Part shown: in pieces, positions 55,890-62,902 of the stretch
Layout: each line of letters opens with the position of its first letter
Numbering within the stretch: position 1 is the stretch's first letter
Source: Rubrobacter marinus
GTDB lineage: Bacteria; Actinomycetota; Rubrobacteria; Rubrobacterales; Rubrobacteraceae
Direction: 5' to 3'
DNA length: 64,000 bases
Assembly: GCF_011492965.1 (NCBI RefSeq)
Contig: NZ_CP045121.1
Location: forward strand, 3,100,001-3,164,000
Made by a program: the position numbers and the translations under genes
The notes under the pieces: generated by a model
The model's input: the letters and a program-made list of their open reading frames with translations, nothing else
Database searches by the model: none
Told to the model about the DNA's origin: nothing

Positions 55890-56327
55890 TTAGCGGACCC
55901 TCTGGCGCCTGGAGCTGTAGCGGGAGCGGTTGAAGAGGCGGTCGAGGTAGTGGTCGGCGACGTAGGCCCCGGCGGCGCCCCCGACGACGCCGAGGACGAT
56001 GTCGAAGATCGTGTCCGGGATGGCGTGGTCTATGCTCGCCTCGGGGAAGAGGAGGTCCAGCACGATCTCAACTCCCTCCCACGCGGTCGCGCCGACGAAG
56101 CCGATCACGACGCCCGTTATCACCGCGTGGCGGGGGGTATCGAAGAACTCGTCGTCTCCGCCGAAGCGGTAGACGATCTCGGCCGTGATCGCGACGAGGG
56201 TGAACGGGGTGACGACGTGCGCTATCTCGTCGTAGAGCGGCACGGGCTCGAAGATGTCCCAGATGAAACCGGCCCCGTTCAGGACGATGCAGAACAAGAT
56301 CAGATAAACGACCCACCTGCGCGGCAT
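55890..56327 (-). CDS. Membrane protein, DUF2238-like
   Basis: 145 residues with four hydrophobic segments (VVYLILFCIVLNGAGFIWDI, LVAITAEIVYRFG, VITGVVIGFVGATAWEGVEI and FDIVLGVVGGAAGAYVADHY). The YDEIAHVVTPF and TIFDIVLGVVGG motifs, with conserved Asp/His/Glu, recall the DUF2238/YjdF-type membrane family. Function unknown. ATG with GGAGGTG upstream. Confidence 0.65.
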   Translation of the reverse strand: MPRRWVVYLILFCIVLNGAGFIWDIFEPVPLYDEIAHVVTPFTLVAITAEIVYRFGGDDEFFDTPRHAVITGVVIGFVGATAWEGVEIVLDLLFPEASIDHAIPDTIFDIVLGVVGGAAGAYVADHYLDRLFNRSRYSSRRQRVR

Positions 56328-56441
56328 GCGGCACCTCCTCCCTCGTCGACAGGAGCCCTGCGTGACCGCGGGCCCCAGCGGTAAGCTACCCTGCGGTAGT
56401 GGCGCCTACACCGACCGCGCCGAGAGAGTTGGAGGAGGAGC

Positions 56442-56651
56442 ATGACGAGCGGCTACATACCGGCCTCCGGGGAACCGGACCCCGACGACATCCTAAAAGC
56501 CCTGAGGGAGGCCCTGCGCCGGGACCCCGCGCTCAAGGAGCGCTCGCCCGAGGAGGTTTCGCGGGAGCTCGCGAGGGCCGGGCACCTGCGGCAGGAACCC
56601 TCCCCCACCCTCGTCGCCGAGATGCTGGGAACCGTGGAACGGGAAGGATAG
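56442..56651 (+). CDS. Small hypothetical protein
   Basis: 69 residues, soluble and helical: DPDDILKALREALRRDPALK, ERSPEEVSRELARAGHLRQE. No cysteines. It has GGAGGAG before the ATG and a companion small zinc-finger gene 44 bases downstream on the same strand; they are probably co-transcribed. No family recognised. Confidence 0.65.
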   Translation: MTSGYIPASGEPDPDDILKALREALRRDPALKERSPEEVSRELARAGHLRQEPSPTLVAEMLGTVEREG

Positions 56652-56694
56652 CGGCAAGGACGACGTGCCACGGACGATCCGGAAAGAGGGAGCG

Positions 56695-56874
56695 ATGAGC
56701 GAGGAGAACAGGGAGCGGGAGCCGATGAACCCGGGCGACGAGGTCCCCCCCGGGACGGTCTACTCCGGCGAGGATCTCTGCCCGGAGTGCAGCGGGAGCG
56801 GCGAGAAGGACGGCGAGGAGTGCCCCAACTGCGGCGGCACGGGCAAGGTCACGGAGCCGGTGGGAGGGGCCTAG
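56695..56874 (+). CDS. Small DnaJ-type CxxCxGxG zinc-finger protein
   Basis: 59 residues. It carries two CxxC knuckles, [21 protein letters not shown], the same spacing as one zinc site of the DnaJ cysteine-rich domain, within an acidic, otherwise featureless chain. It could bind zinc and peptide-like ligands. ATG at 56695 with GAAAGAGGG upstream; an upstream in-frame GTG/ATG at 56665 is less likely. Convergent with the thymidine kinase gene (13 bases). Confidence 0.75.
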   Translation: MSEENREREPMNPGDEVPPGTVYSGEDLCPECSGSGEKDGEECPNCGGTGKVTEPVGGA

Positions 56875-56886
56875 GGGCGGCTCCCC

Positions 56887-57475
56887 CTACCCCACCTCGT
56901 GGTGGAGCCGGCAGCGGGCCTCGTAGTGCTCGGCGGCCCCGACGAGGATCGTGGGGGCGGAGGCGGGGGCGGGCTTCCCGTCTATGAGGCGCTGGGTCCT
57001 GGAGGCGTCCCGGCCGCAGCGGGCGCAGATGGCCCTGAGCTTCACGACCTCGTCGGCGACGGCGAGGAGGTCGGCCATCGGTCCGAACGGCTCCCCCCTG
57101 AAGTCCTGATCGAGGCCCGCCGCGACCACCTCGTAGCCTGCGTCGGCGAGGCCCTGCAACACCTCCAGAACCCCCCGTCGAAAAACTGCGTTTCCTCGAC
57201 GGCCACGATCTCCGTCTCGGGCTCGACGGAGGAGAGGAGCTCGGCGCTGGACGAGACGGCGACGGCGGCGGCTCGGGGCCCGCGTGCGAGCGGATCTCCT
57301 CGGGCTCCGAGCGGGTCTCCAGGGCGTGCTTGAAGACCTGGACGCGCTTTCGGGCGTAGAGGGCGCGGCGGATCCTCCGGATCAACTCCTCCGTCTTCCC
57401 CGAGAACATCGAACCCACGACGACGGTCAGCGATCCTATGCGCCGAGGGGCTGTCGAAGCATCTGCGGTACCCAT
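56887..57475 (-). pseudogene. tdk: Thymidine kinase, two frame breaks
   Basis: Type II thymidine kinase of about 196 residues. P-loop [23 protein letters not shown] region in a second frame, [19 protein letters not shown] and the zinc/lasso segment [18 protein letters not shown] in a third. Breaks near 57275 and 57170, the second in the GGGGGG run before TTCTGGAGG. It salvages thymidine, complementary to the deoA/deoB catabolic operon. ATG at 57475, with TATAAT nine bases upstream (nearly leaderless). Confidence 0.85.
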
Positions 57476-57484
57476 GACGCGGCG

Positions 57485-57490
57485 ATTATA
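57485..57490 (-). promoter_or_regulatory. -10 box (TATAAT) of the thymidine kinase gene
   Basis: Consensus TATAAT on the minus strand; nine bases to the ATG, so the leader would be only two or three bases. Confidence 0.5.
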
Positions 57491-57522
57491 CCGGCACCCC
57501 GATCTCGGGGACGTTGGGTCCT

Positions 57523-58323
57523 CTACACCGCCTTCTCGACGTCCCTGACGAGGATGCGCCCGCCGGAGCCCGTACCCTTTACGACCGAGAGATCCAGGCC
57601 CAACTCCTCCGCCCGGCGCCGGGCGGCGTCGGTGGCCTCCACCGGCTCCGCTGGCGACGCAGCTTCTCCGCCGAGAGCGTTCCCGTCCTCGTCGAGCACC
57701 CCCTCCACGACCCTGCCGGACTCGTCCCGCGCCCGCCCCACGAGCCGCCCCCGCTCGTCGACGTACTCCTCCTCGATCCCAAGCTCCGCGAGGCCGCCGG
57801 GGTCTCCCGTCCCGTCCGGCGCGCCCTGCGCTTCGTTCGGGGACTCGTGGGCGGGGCCCGGTCTCGACGTCCCGCCGGCGGCATGGGCCCTCCCCCCTAC
57901 GACGTCGTCGACGGGTCCCGCCGACCTCAGCATGTTCTGGGCGAGCTCGGGGTCTCGTTGCAGGGCGGTCAGGACCTCGCTGAAGATGGTCCGCACGTTG
58001 TCGAGCCGGGCCTTCAACTGGGCCTGAACCTCGACGCCCTGAAGCTCGATCTTCGCCGTGCCGACCTCCGCCTCGATGCCGACGTTGATCTTGACCATGT
58101 CGCCGAGCTCGGCACCGAACGAGACCCGCGCGCGAAGGTCCTCGACCTCCAGCTCGAGCTCCTCCACGTTGAGCACCGGCACGTCCAGCAGCACGTCGGG
58201 GTCGCCGACGCTCTCCCCGTGATCGCCGGTCGTGGGGGGAGACTGCCCTTCGGGCTCCCGGGCCTCACCGGCTCGGCGCAACGGGCGTTCCTTCTCCCTG
58301 GGTTCAGAGCTTTCGGGTGGCAT
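57523..58323 (-). CDS. Modular protein with DExG repeats and C-terminal PSBD-like domain
   Basis: 266 residues. The N-terminal ~35 are charged and disordered. A beta/helix domain follows ([60 protein letters not shown]), which I have seen in uncharacterised actinobacterial proteins. A Gly/Pro-rich linker leads to two DExGR-type repeats ([17 protein letters not shown]). The end is a 37-residue copy of the E2 peripheral-subunit-binding fold ([20 protein letters not shown] then [17 protein letters not shown]). It is part of the modular family described in the findings. ATG at 58323 with GGAGG nine bases upstream. Confidence 0.75.
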   Translation of the reverse strand: MPPESSEPREKERPLRRAGEAREPEGQSPPTTGDHGESVGDPDVLLDVPVLNVEELELEVEDLRARVSFGAELGDMVKINVGIEAEVGTAKIELQGVEVQAQLKARLDNVRTIFSEVLTALQRDPELAQNMLRSAGPVDDVVGGRAHAAGGTSRPGPAHESPNEAQGAPDGTGDPGGLAELGIEEEYVDERGRLVGRARDESGRVVEGVLDEDGNALGGEAASPAEPVEATDAARRRAEELGLDLSVVKGTGSGGRILVRDVEKAV

Positions 58324-58539
58324 GCCTCCCCGCCTCCGTAGGACGTTTGCCTGATTCTCTCGTGCCCCGCCACCTGGCCGCATAAACGTCGGCGCAACAG
58401 TATCCGCGGCGCCCGCGTCCGGCCGCTACTCACGTGCTTTATGCGACTAACATTCCCTTCCGCAGGGTACAACACGAGACGACGTGAAGCAGCGACGGGG
58501 GAGTCCGAGCGAGGGGCAACCCCTGGTGGGAGGGTCTCG

Positions 58540-58797
58540 ATGACTCAAGGAAACCAGCAGCAGGCGCAGCAGCAGCAAGCCCGGCAACAACAGCAGCAGC
58601 AGCAGCAGGCGCAGCAACAGCAGTTGAGCCCCGCGCAACGGTTGGGGCGAGCCCTGACCGGGATCAGAAGGGTTCAGAACCTGCTCGAGCTCAACTTCCC
58701 GAACCAGGAGCAGGCCATCAGGATGCAGCGAGAGGCCGGGGACCTGGTGTGGGCGGAGATCCAGAGGATGCAGCAGCAACAGCAGAACCAGGGTTGA
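58540..58797 (+). CDS. Poly-glutamine small protein
   Basis: 85 residues. About 25 Gln-rich residues (AQQQQARQQQQQQQQAQQQQ) precede a helical part with LSPAQRLGRALTGIRRVQNL and LNFPNQEQAIRMQREAGDLV, and a Gln-rich end (QQQQQNQG). GGGAGGG lies five bases before the ATG. It is the only plus-strand gene of the cluster and is divergent from the modular gene at 57.5 kb. The polyQ region could drive self-association. No family is recognised. Confidence 0.7.
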   Translation: MTQGNQQQAQQQQARQQQQQQQQAQQQQLSPAQRLGRALTGIRRVQNLLELNFPNQEQAIRMQREAGDLVWAEIQRMQQQQQNQG

Positions 58798-59047
58798 CCC
58801 TCCTCCACGGCGGGAAGACGCCTCCATTAACACCGGCGGGCTCGAAGATACTTTAGAAGATCACGCCTCTCCGAGGACCAGCGTTTCGTCACTCCGGGTG
58901 CATGAGCGACGCCTGATGTACCCGGGCTTGTAGAACGCTCTCGCTATCGCGGGCGCGGTCGGTTTTCGAGGGTCTTTCCGCGCAGGCCCGCTACGTACCC
59001 GCGGCGAGCTCCGCGGCCGGGCCTGCGCCCTCGGCTGCGTGACGCTC

Positions 59048-59602
59048 TCACTCCTCGAGCATCTCGGCGGCCATTCTTTCTGCTTTGCGGTCTGCGTGGA
59101 GCTTCATGTCTCCGCCGGCGTCCGTGTCCTCCGTCATCTGGCTCTTCATCTCGTCAGCCTTACGCTCCGCGTGCAGGTGCACGTCGCCTTCGGCGCCCGT
59201 GTCCTCGGTGATCCTGCGTCCCAGGTCCTCGTGCGCGCGACGGGGCTCTATGCCGAGGGGCATGTCCTCGCCCATCTCCCCGCCGCCGTACGCCGCCTCC
59301 TCGAGTGGTACCCCGCTCGAAAGCTCGGCCGACGCCATCGACGGCGAGGACTCCATCGACGGCATGGATCGCGACGACTCCATCGACGGCATCGAGTCCT
59401 CCCTGAGGCTGGGCAGGGGGCGCGGCTCGACGTCGCCGACCTCGATCCTTCGCTTGACCTCCTCCGCCCGGCGCTTGGCCTCCTTGGCGAGAAGCTCGGC
59501 CTCCCGCATCCTCCCGTTCAAGCGTTTCTTGACCCCGTCCGCCCTGCTGATCGCCCGCCGCTTCCGCCGCTCCTGCTCGCGCATGCTCACGCCATCGACC
59601 AC
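59048..59602 (-). CDS. Repeat-containing charged protein
   Basis: 184 residues. A basic helical N-terminus (RRKRRAISRADGVKKRLNGR, then EAELLAKEAKRRAEEVKRRI) is followed by a Ser/Met repeat (three near-copies of SMPSMESS) and two tandem ~25-residue units, each HLHAERKADEMKSQM / KLHADRKAERMAAEM preceded by TEDTGAEGDV / TEDTDAGGDM. No family recognised. It is the last gene of the leftward cluster. The start could also be the GTG at 59590 or the ATG at 59584. Confidence 0.65.
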   Translation of the reverse strand: MVDGVSMREQERRKRRAISRADGVKKRLNGRMREAELLAKEAKRRAEEVKRRIEVGDVEPRPLPSLREDSMPSMESSRSMPSMESSPSMASAELSSGVPLEEAAYGGGEMGEDMPLGIEPRRAHEDLGRRITEDTGAEGDVHLHAERKADEMKSQMTEDTDAGGDMKLHADRKAERMAAEMLEE

Positions 59603-59638
59603 CTCTCTGTAAGGGGGAATGCACCGGAACGGGCGCCG

Positions 59639-60189
59639 TTAGTCGTCACGCGGCCTCCTCGTCTTCGGCGGTTTGGGCGGCTTGCGGGGCCTCGGCGGCC
59701 TCTCCCTCGCGGCGGCACCGTCCGCGCCGTCCCCGAAGCTCACGTTCACCTGTATGCCGGCGTCCGACAGCTTGGAGATGCGGTCGAGGTTTAGGCCGAG
59801 GAGCCTGGCGACGCGGGCCAGGTCCTCGCCCCGAAGCTGCCGGCCCTTCCCTTCGGGCGTTCCGGTACCCTCGCCGGAGAGGTCGGCGAGCTTCCCGAGC
59901 AGGTCCGAGAGGTTCACCGAGCGGCTGGTCCGGGCGCCGGAGGCTACGGGCGAGCCCGGACGCCCCGGCGATGAGGGCCGGGACCGGCCGTCGTACTCGC
60001 GCCGCTTCTCGGGGCTGGAGAGCACCGCGTAGGCCTGCTGGATCTCCTTGAAGCGCTCCTCGGCGGCGGGGTCGTCCGGGTTCGCGTCGGGGTGGTACTT
60101 GCGGCCAGCCTGCGGTAGGCCTTGCGGATGTCGTCGCCGGACGCCCCCTTCGGCACGCCCAGCCTCTCGTAGGGGTCCTTGCTCGGCAC
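59639..60189 (-). pseudogene. J-domain (DnaJ-like) protein, one frame break
   Basis: About 183 residues. The N-terminal J-domain [20 protein letters not shown] continues in the next frame with [20 protein letters not shown] and [16 protein letters not shown]; the HPD motif that stimulates DnaK is intact. The break near 60112 is repaired by one extra G before GCAAGTACC. A Ser/Pro/Gly linker and a second conserved block ([20 protein letters not shown] then [10 protein letters not shown]) follow, ending in a Pro/Lys/Arg tail. It may target DnaK to the repeat proteins of the cluster. GTG start at 60189. Confidence 0.75.
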
Positions 60190-60296
60190 CCTCCACCGCC
60201 TCTCCGTCGCTACGAAACTGCGTCTCCGTGCTCGCCGACCGGCTCCGAGGGTCTCCCCGCACGCCGGCATGCCCGGTCCGGCATCCGGCGAGCCGC

Positions 60297-60596
60297 CTAC
60301 CTTTCTCCGTCCTCCGGGGACCGCTTCAGCTCTCGCACCCTCCGTTCGAACTCCTCCGCCGAGCTCGAGTTCTTGAAGGCCCAGGCCAGGTCCCTGATGT
60401 TTCCTTCGTTGGACCTCACGAAGACCATGGCCTGCTTGAGGGGCATGTCCTCGAAGGCAGCCACCGCGAGGCCCGCGACGTCCATCGGGTCGGCGACGCC
60501 GGCTTTCTCGCACATCGCGAGCATGCGGGCCGTCTTCACGAGGCGCTCCTTGTAGTCGCGCATCGTCGCCTGCCCATCCCTTGCGCTACCGGTCAT
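60297..60596 (-). CDS. Small helical hypothetical protein
   Basis: 99 residues: [60 protein letters not shown]. Wholly helical and soluble. The ATG at 60596 has AAGGAG four bases upstream; a longer frame upstream is unlikely. It lies between the PSBD-like gene and the J-domain gene and reads in the same direction. No family recognised. Confidence 0.65.
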   Translation of the reverse strand: MTGSARDGQATMRDYKERLVKTARMLAMCEKAGVADPMDVAGLAVAAFEDMPLKQAMVFVRSNEGNIRDLAWAFKNSSSAEEFERRVRELKRSPEDGER

Positions 60597-60700
60597 GCGG
60601 CTCCTTTCGCGCTCTCGTGCGGAGAGGAGCCGGCCCGCGCGGGGCCAGGCTCCTCTCGCTCCCATCCTCGCCGGGGAAGAGGTTCACGCTCCGCCCCGGG

Positions 60701-61662
60701 TCAACCCCCGTTCGCGGCGCTCACGACGTCCTTTACCGTGATCCGTCCCTCCGCGCCAGAGCCCTCGATCCCGGAGAGGTCCACGCCCAGCTGCTCGGCC
60801 TTCTGCTTGGCCGCGTGCGTGGCGTTCGGCTCCTCCTCGCCCGAGCCGTCTCCCCCGCCCGTGACCCCTTCCGTCGTCTCGCTGGCCGTCTCGGTGACCT
60901 CCTCGACGGTGTCCCCGAGGTCGGGGAGCTTCAGGTCGAGGATGCTCCCGTCGGGCCCGATCTGCAGGCTTATCAGGGCGCCCGACTCGTCCTTGACGGT
61001 GCGCGTCGTCTGCCCCTCCTCGTTGCTGGACTCCTCGTAGCCCTCCGCCGCCGGGAGATCGGTGACGGTCCCCGTTATGTCCTCGTCCACGAGCTCGCCG
61101 GACTCGTCGAGGGTGGTCTCGATGATGTTGCCGGACTCGTCCACGGTGCGCTGGACCGTCTGCCCCGCGTCGTTGACGGTCTCGCTCAGCAACTGGGTGC
61201 CCGGCGCCAGATCCTGCGCCGCGCCTGCCGCCTCGTCCACCGCCTGGCCGGCCGTGTCCGCGACCTGGCCCAGGGCCCCCGTGGCCCCGTCTACCGCACC
61301 CCCGCCGCGTCCTGCGCCTGCTGGGTCGCGCCGTCCGCGGCGTCCTGCGCGCCCTGTACCGCCTGGCCGGCGGCCTCCTGGGCCCCGTCGAGGGCGTCGT
61401 TCACCGTGTCCTCGACGCCCTGTTCCTGGGCGGCCTGATCCAGCGAGTCGATAATCCCCGAGTAGGAGTCCACGAGCTCCTGGATCTGCGCCCGCGCGTC
61501 CTCCTGGGCCTCCGGAAGCTGCTCCAGCAAGCCCTCCAACTGCGAGCGGCTGCTCTCGAGCTGGCCCTTGGCCTGCCCGAGCGAGTTGCCGTAGAAGTCC
61601 TTCGCGCTGTTCACGGCCTGCTCCTGGATCTGCTGCATCAAGCTTTGTACGCCCTGTGTCAT
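60701..61662 (-). pseudogene. Modular coiled-coil + Ala/Gln repeat + DExG + PSBD-like protein, one frame break
   Basis: About 320 residues. The N-terminal helical segment (SAKDFYGNSLGQAKGQLESS to VDSYSGIIDSLDQAAQEQG) is homologous to that of the gene at 62.0 kb. An Ala/Gln/Gly stretch (GAQEAAGQAVQGAQDAADGA) follows, then DESGNIIETTLDESGELVDE repeats and a C-terminal PSBD-like domain (ATHAAKQKAEQLGVDLSGIE then GSGAEGRITVKDVV). One missing G near 61305 in the GGGG run breaks it. Codon use matches the neighbours. 78 of 80 bases at 61115-61194 repeat at 63098-63177. Confidence 0.7.
61115..61194. repeat. 80-base repeat, copy 1
   Basis: Differs from 63098-63177 at two positions only; it encodes the SETVNDAGQTVQRTVDESGN segment in both genes on the minus strand. 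This suggests recent duplication or gene conversion. Confidence 0.85.
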
Positions 61663-61732
61663 GGTGCTCCCTTTCCTTGAGGTCCCTGCTTCCCGGTTGC
61701 TCGTCTCCCGAACGGTGCTTACGTGACCACCG

Positions 61733-62008
61733 TCATCCTCCCCCTTCTCTCCTGTCGGACCCGTCGCCCGCGAGCTTGCCGGCGATCCTCAAGCGAACCC
61801 TGGAGTTCCGGTAGGTGACGCCGCTTGTGACCTCGTCGGGCAGGTTCTCCCGCTCGGTGCCCGACACGAACTCGCGCCCGGGACTCCCCAAGGCCCGGGT
61901 AGACGTCTCCGGCACCTCCTCGAAACGCAACTTGCGGGCCTTCACGCGGGCGGAGATCTCCACGTCCGGGTTCTCGATCCGGTCGAGCCGCTTCTTCTCC
62001 GGCTTCAT
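61733..62008 (-). CDS. Small beta-rich hypothetical protein
   Basis: 91 residues: MKPEKKRLDRIENPDVEISA, KARKLRFEEVPETSTRALGS, SGTERENLPDEVTSGVTYRN and RVRLRIAGKLAG. No membrane segment. Its ATG overlaps the stop of the preceding gene by four bases, so it is translationally coupled to the two-domain PSBD-like gene. I do not recognise a family. Confidence 0.65.
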   Translation of the reverse strand: MKPEKKRLDRIENPDVEISARVKARKLRFEEVPETSTRALGSPGREFVSGTERENLPDEVTSGVTYRNSRVRLRIAGKLAGDGSDRREGGG

Positions 62009-62889
62009 AGCTTCACGACGTCCTGGATGGTGATGAGCCCGTTGGCGCCGGAGCCCCTGATGCTCGTCAGGTCGACGCCCAGCTCCTCGGCCCTGCGCCG
62101 CGCGGCGTTCGTGGCCCTCGGCCCGCCGTCGGTCCCCTCACCCCCTCCGTCCTGACCGTTACCCTCCGACCCGTTCCCCGCCGCGATGCCCCCCGACGCG
62201 TCGTCGCCGAGCTCCGAGGCCCCGTCGACGACGTCTCCCGCCGGGGACTCGACGAGCCTGTTCACGTCGCGGACGGTGATGGATCCGCCGGACCCGGTGC
62301 CCTCTACCTCCGAGAGGTCCACGCCGAGGTCGTCCGCCCTCCTCCTGGCGGCGTCGGAGGCCTTCGGCGGCTCCGCGCCGTCTTCCTCGCCGGCGGCCGG
62401 CTCGGAGGCGCCGACCACCGCGGCCGTCTCCTCTTCGCCGGCGCCGCCCACGCCCTCGACCGCCCCGGGCGCAGGAGCCGCCCCGTTCGTCGCGTGGTCC
62501 TCTCCCTCAGCCCCGGCTTCCCCCGCCGCTTCGGCGCCCTCGGGCTCCTCGGCCTCCGCCTCGGGGGCGTCTCCCGCCGCCTCTTCGAGCGCCGCCTCGA
62601 TGCTCGCGTAGCCTTGCGTTAGCTCGCCGATCAGGGCCTCCAGGGCCTCTTCGTCGCCGCCGGGGAGCCGCTTCGGCAGCCCTTCCAGCGTGGCGCGGCT
62701 CTCCTCGACGCTGTGCTTGAGAGCGGCGATCGAGTCCTCGAAGTAACCGCGGGCGAGCGCCTCGTTCTGCTGCCGGACCGCCTGCCGCGACTCCTGGATC
62801 CCTCGCTCCAGCTTCTCCAACGCCCCCTCCGGAGAGCCGCCGGCGTCCCCCTGCCTCTTCAGGATCCTCCTCAACGGGTTGCTCGGCAT
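62005..62889 (-). CDS. Modular protein with two PSBD-like domains
   Basis: 294 residues. N-terminal coiled-coil (LERGIQESRQAVRQQNEALA, FEDSIAALKHSVEESRATLE) homologous to the gene at 60.7-61.7 kb, then a disordered Glu/Ala/Gly tract of about 90 residues and two copies of the peripheral-subunit-binding-like module: ASDAARRRADDLGVDLSEVE then GTGSGGSITVRDVNRL, and [20 protein letters not shown] then GSGANGLITIQDVVKL. E2 proteins of 2-oxoacid dehydrogenases use this fold to bind E1/E3, but the rest of an E2 protein (lipoyl and catalytic domains) is absent. ATG 13 bases after the repeat-protein stop. Confidence 0.75.
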   Translation of the reverse strand: MPSNPLRRILKRQGDAGGSPEGALEKLERGIQESRQAVRQQNEALARGYFEDSIAALKHSVEESRATLEGLPKRLPGGDEEALEALIGELTQGYASIEAALEEAAGDAPEAEAEEPEGAEAAGEAGAEGEDHATNGAAPAPGAVEGVGGAGEEETAAVVGASEPAAGEEDGAEPPKASDAARRRADDLGVDLSEVEGTGSGGSITVRDVNRLVESPAGDVVDGASELGDDASGGIAAGNGSEGNGQDGGGEGTDGGPRATNAARRRAEELGVDLTSIRGSGANGLITIQDVVKL

Positions 62890-62902
62890 CCCTGTCCTCC
62901 CC

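Noticed and set aside
57523..62889. Genuine 2-oxoacid dehydrogenase E2 subunits because of the PSBD-like domains
   Set aside because: No lipoyl domain and no catalytic acyltransferase domain with HxxxDG; the chains are coiled-coil and disordered otherwise.
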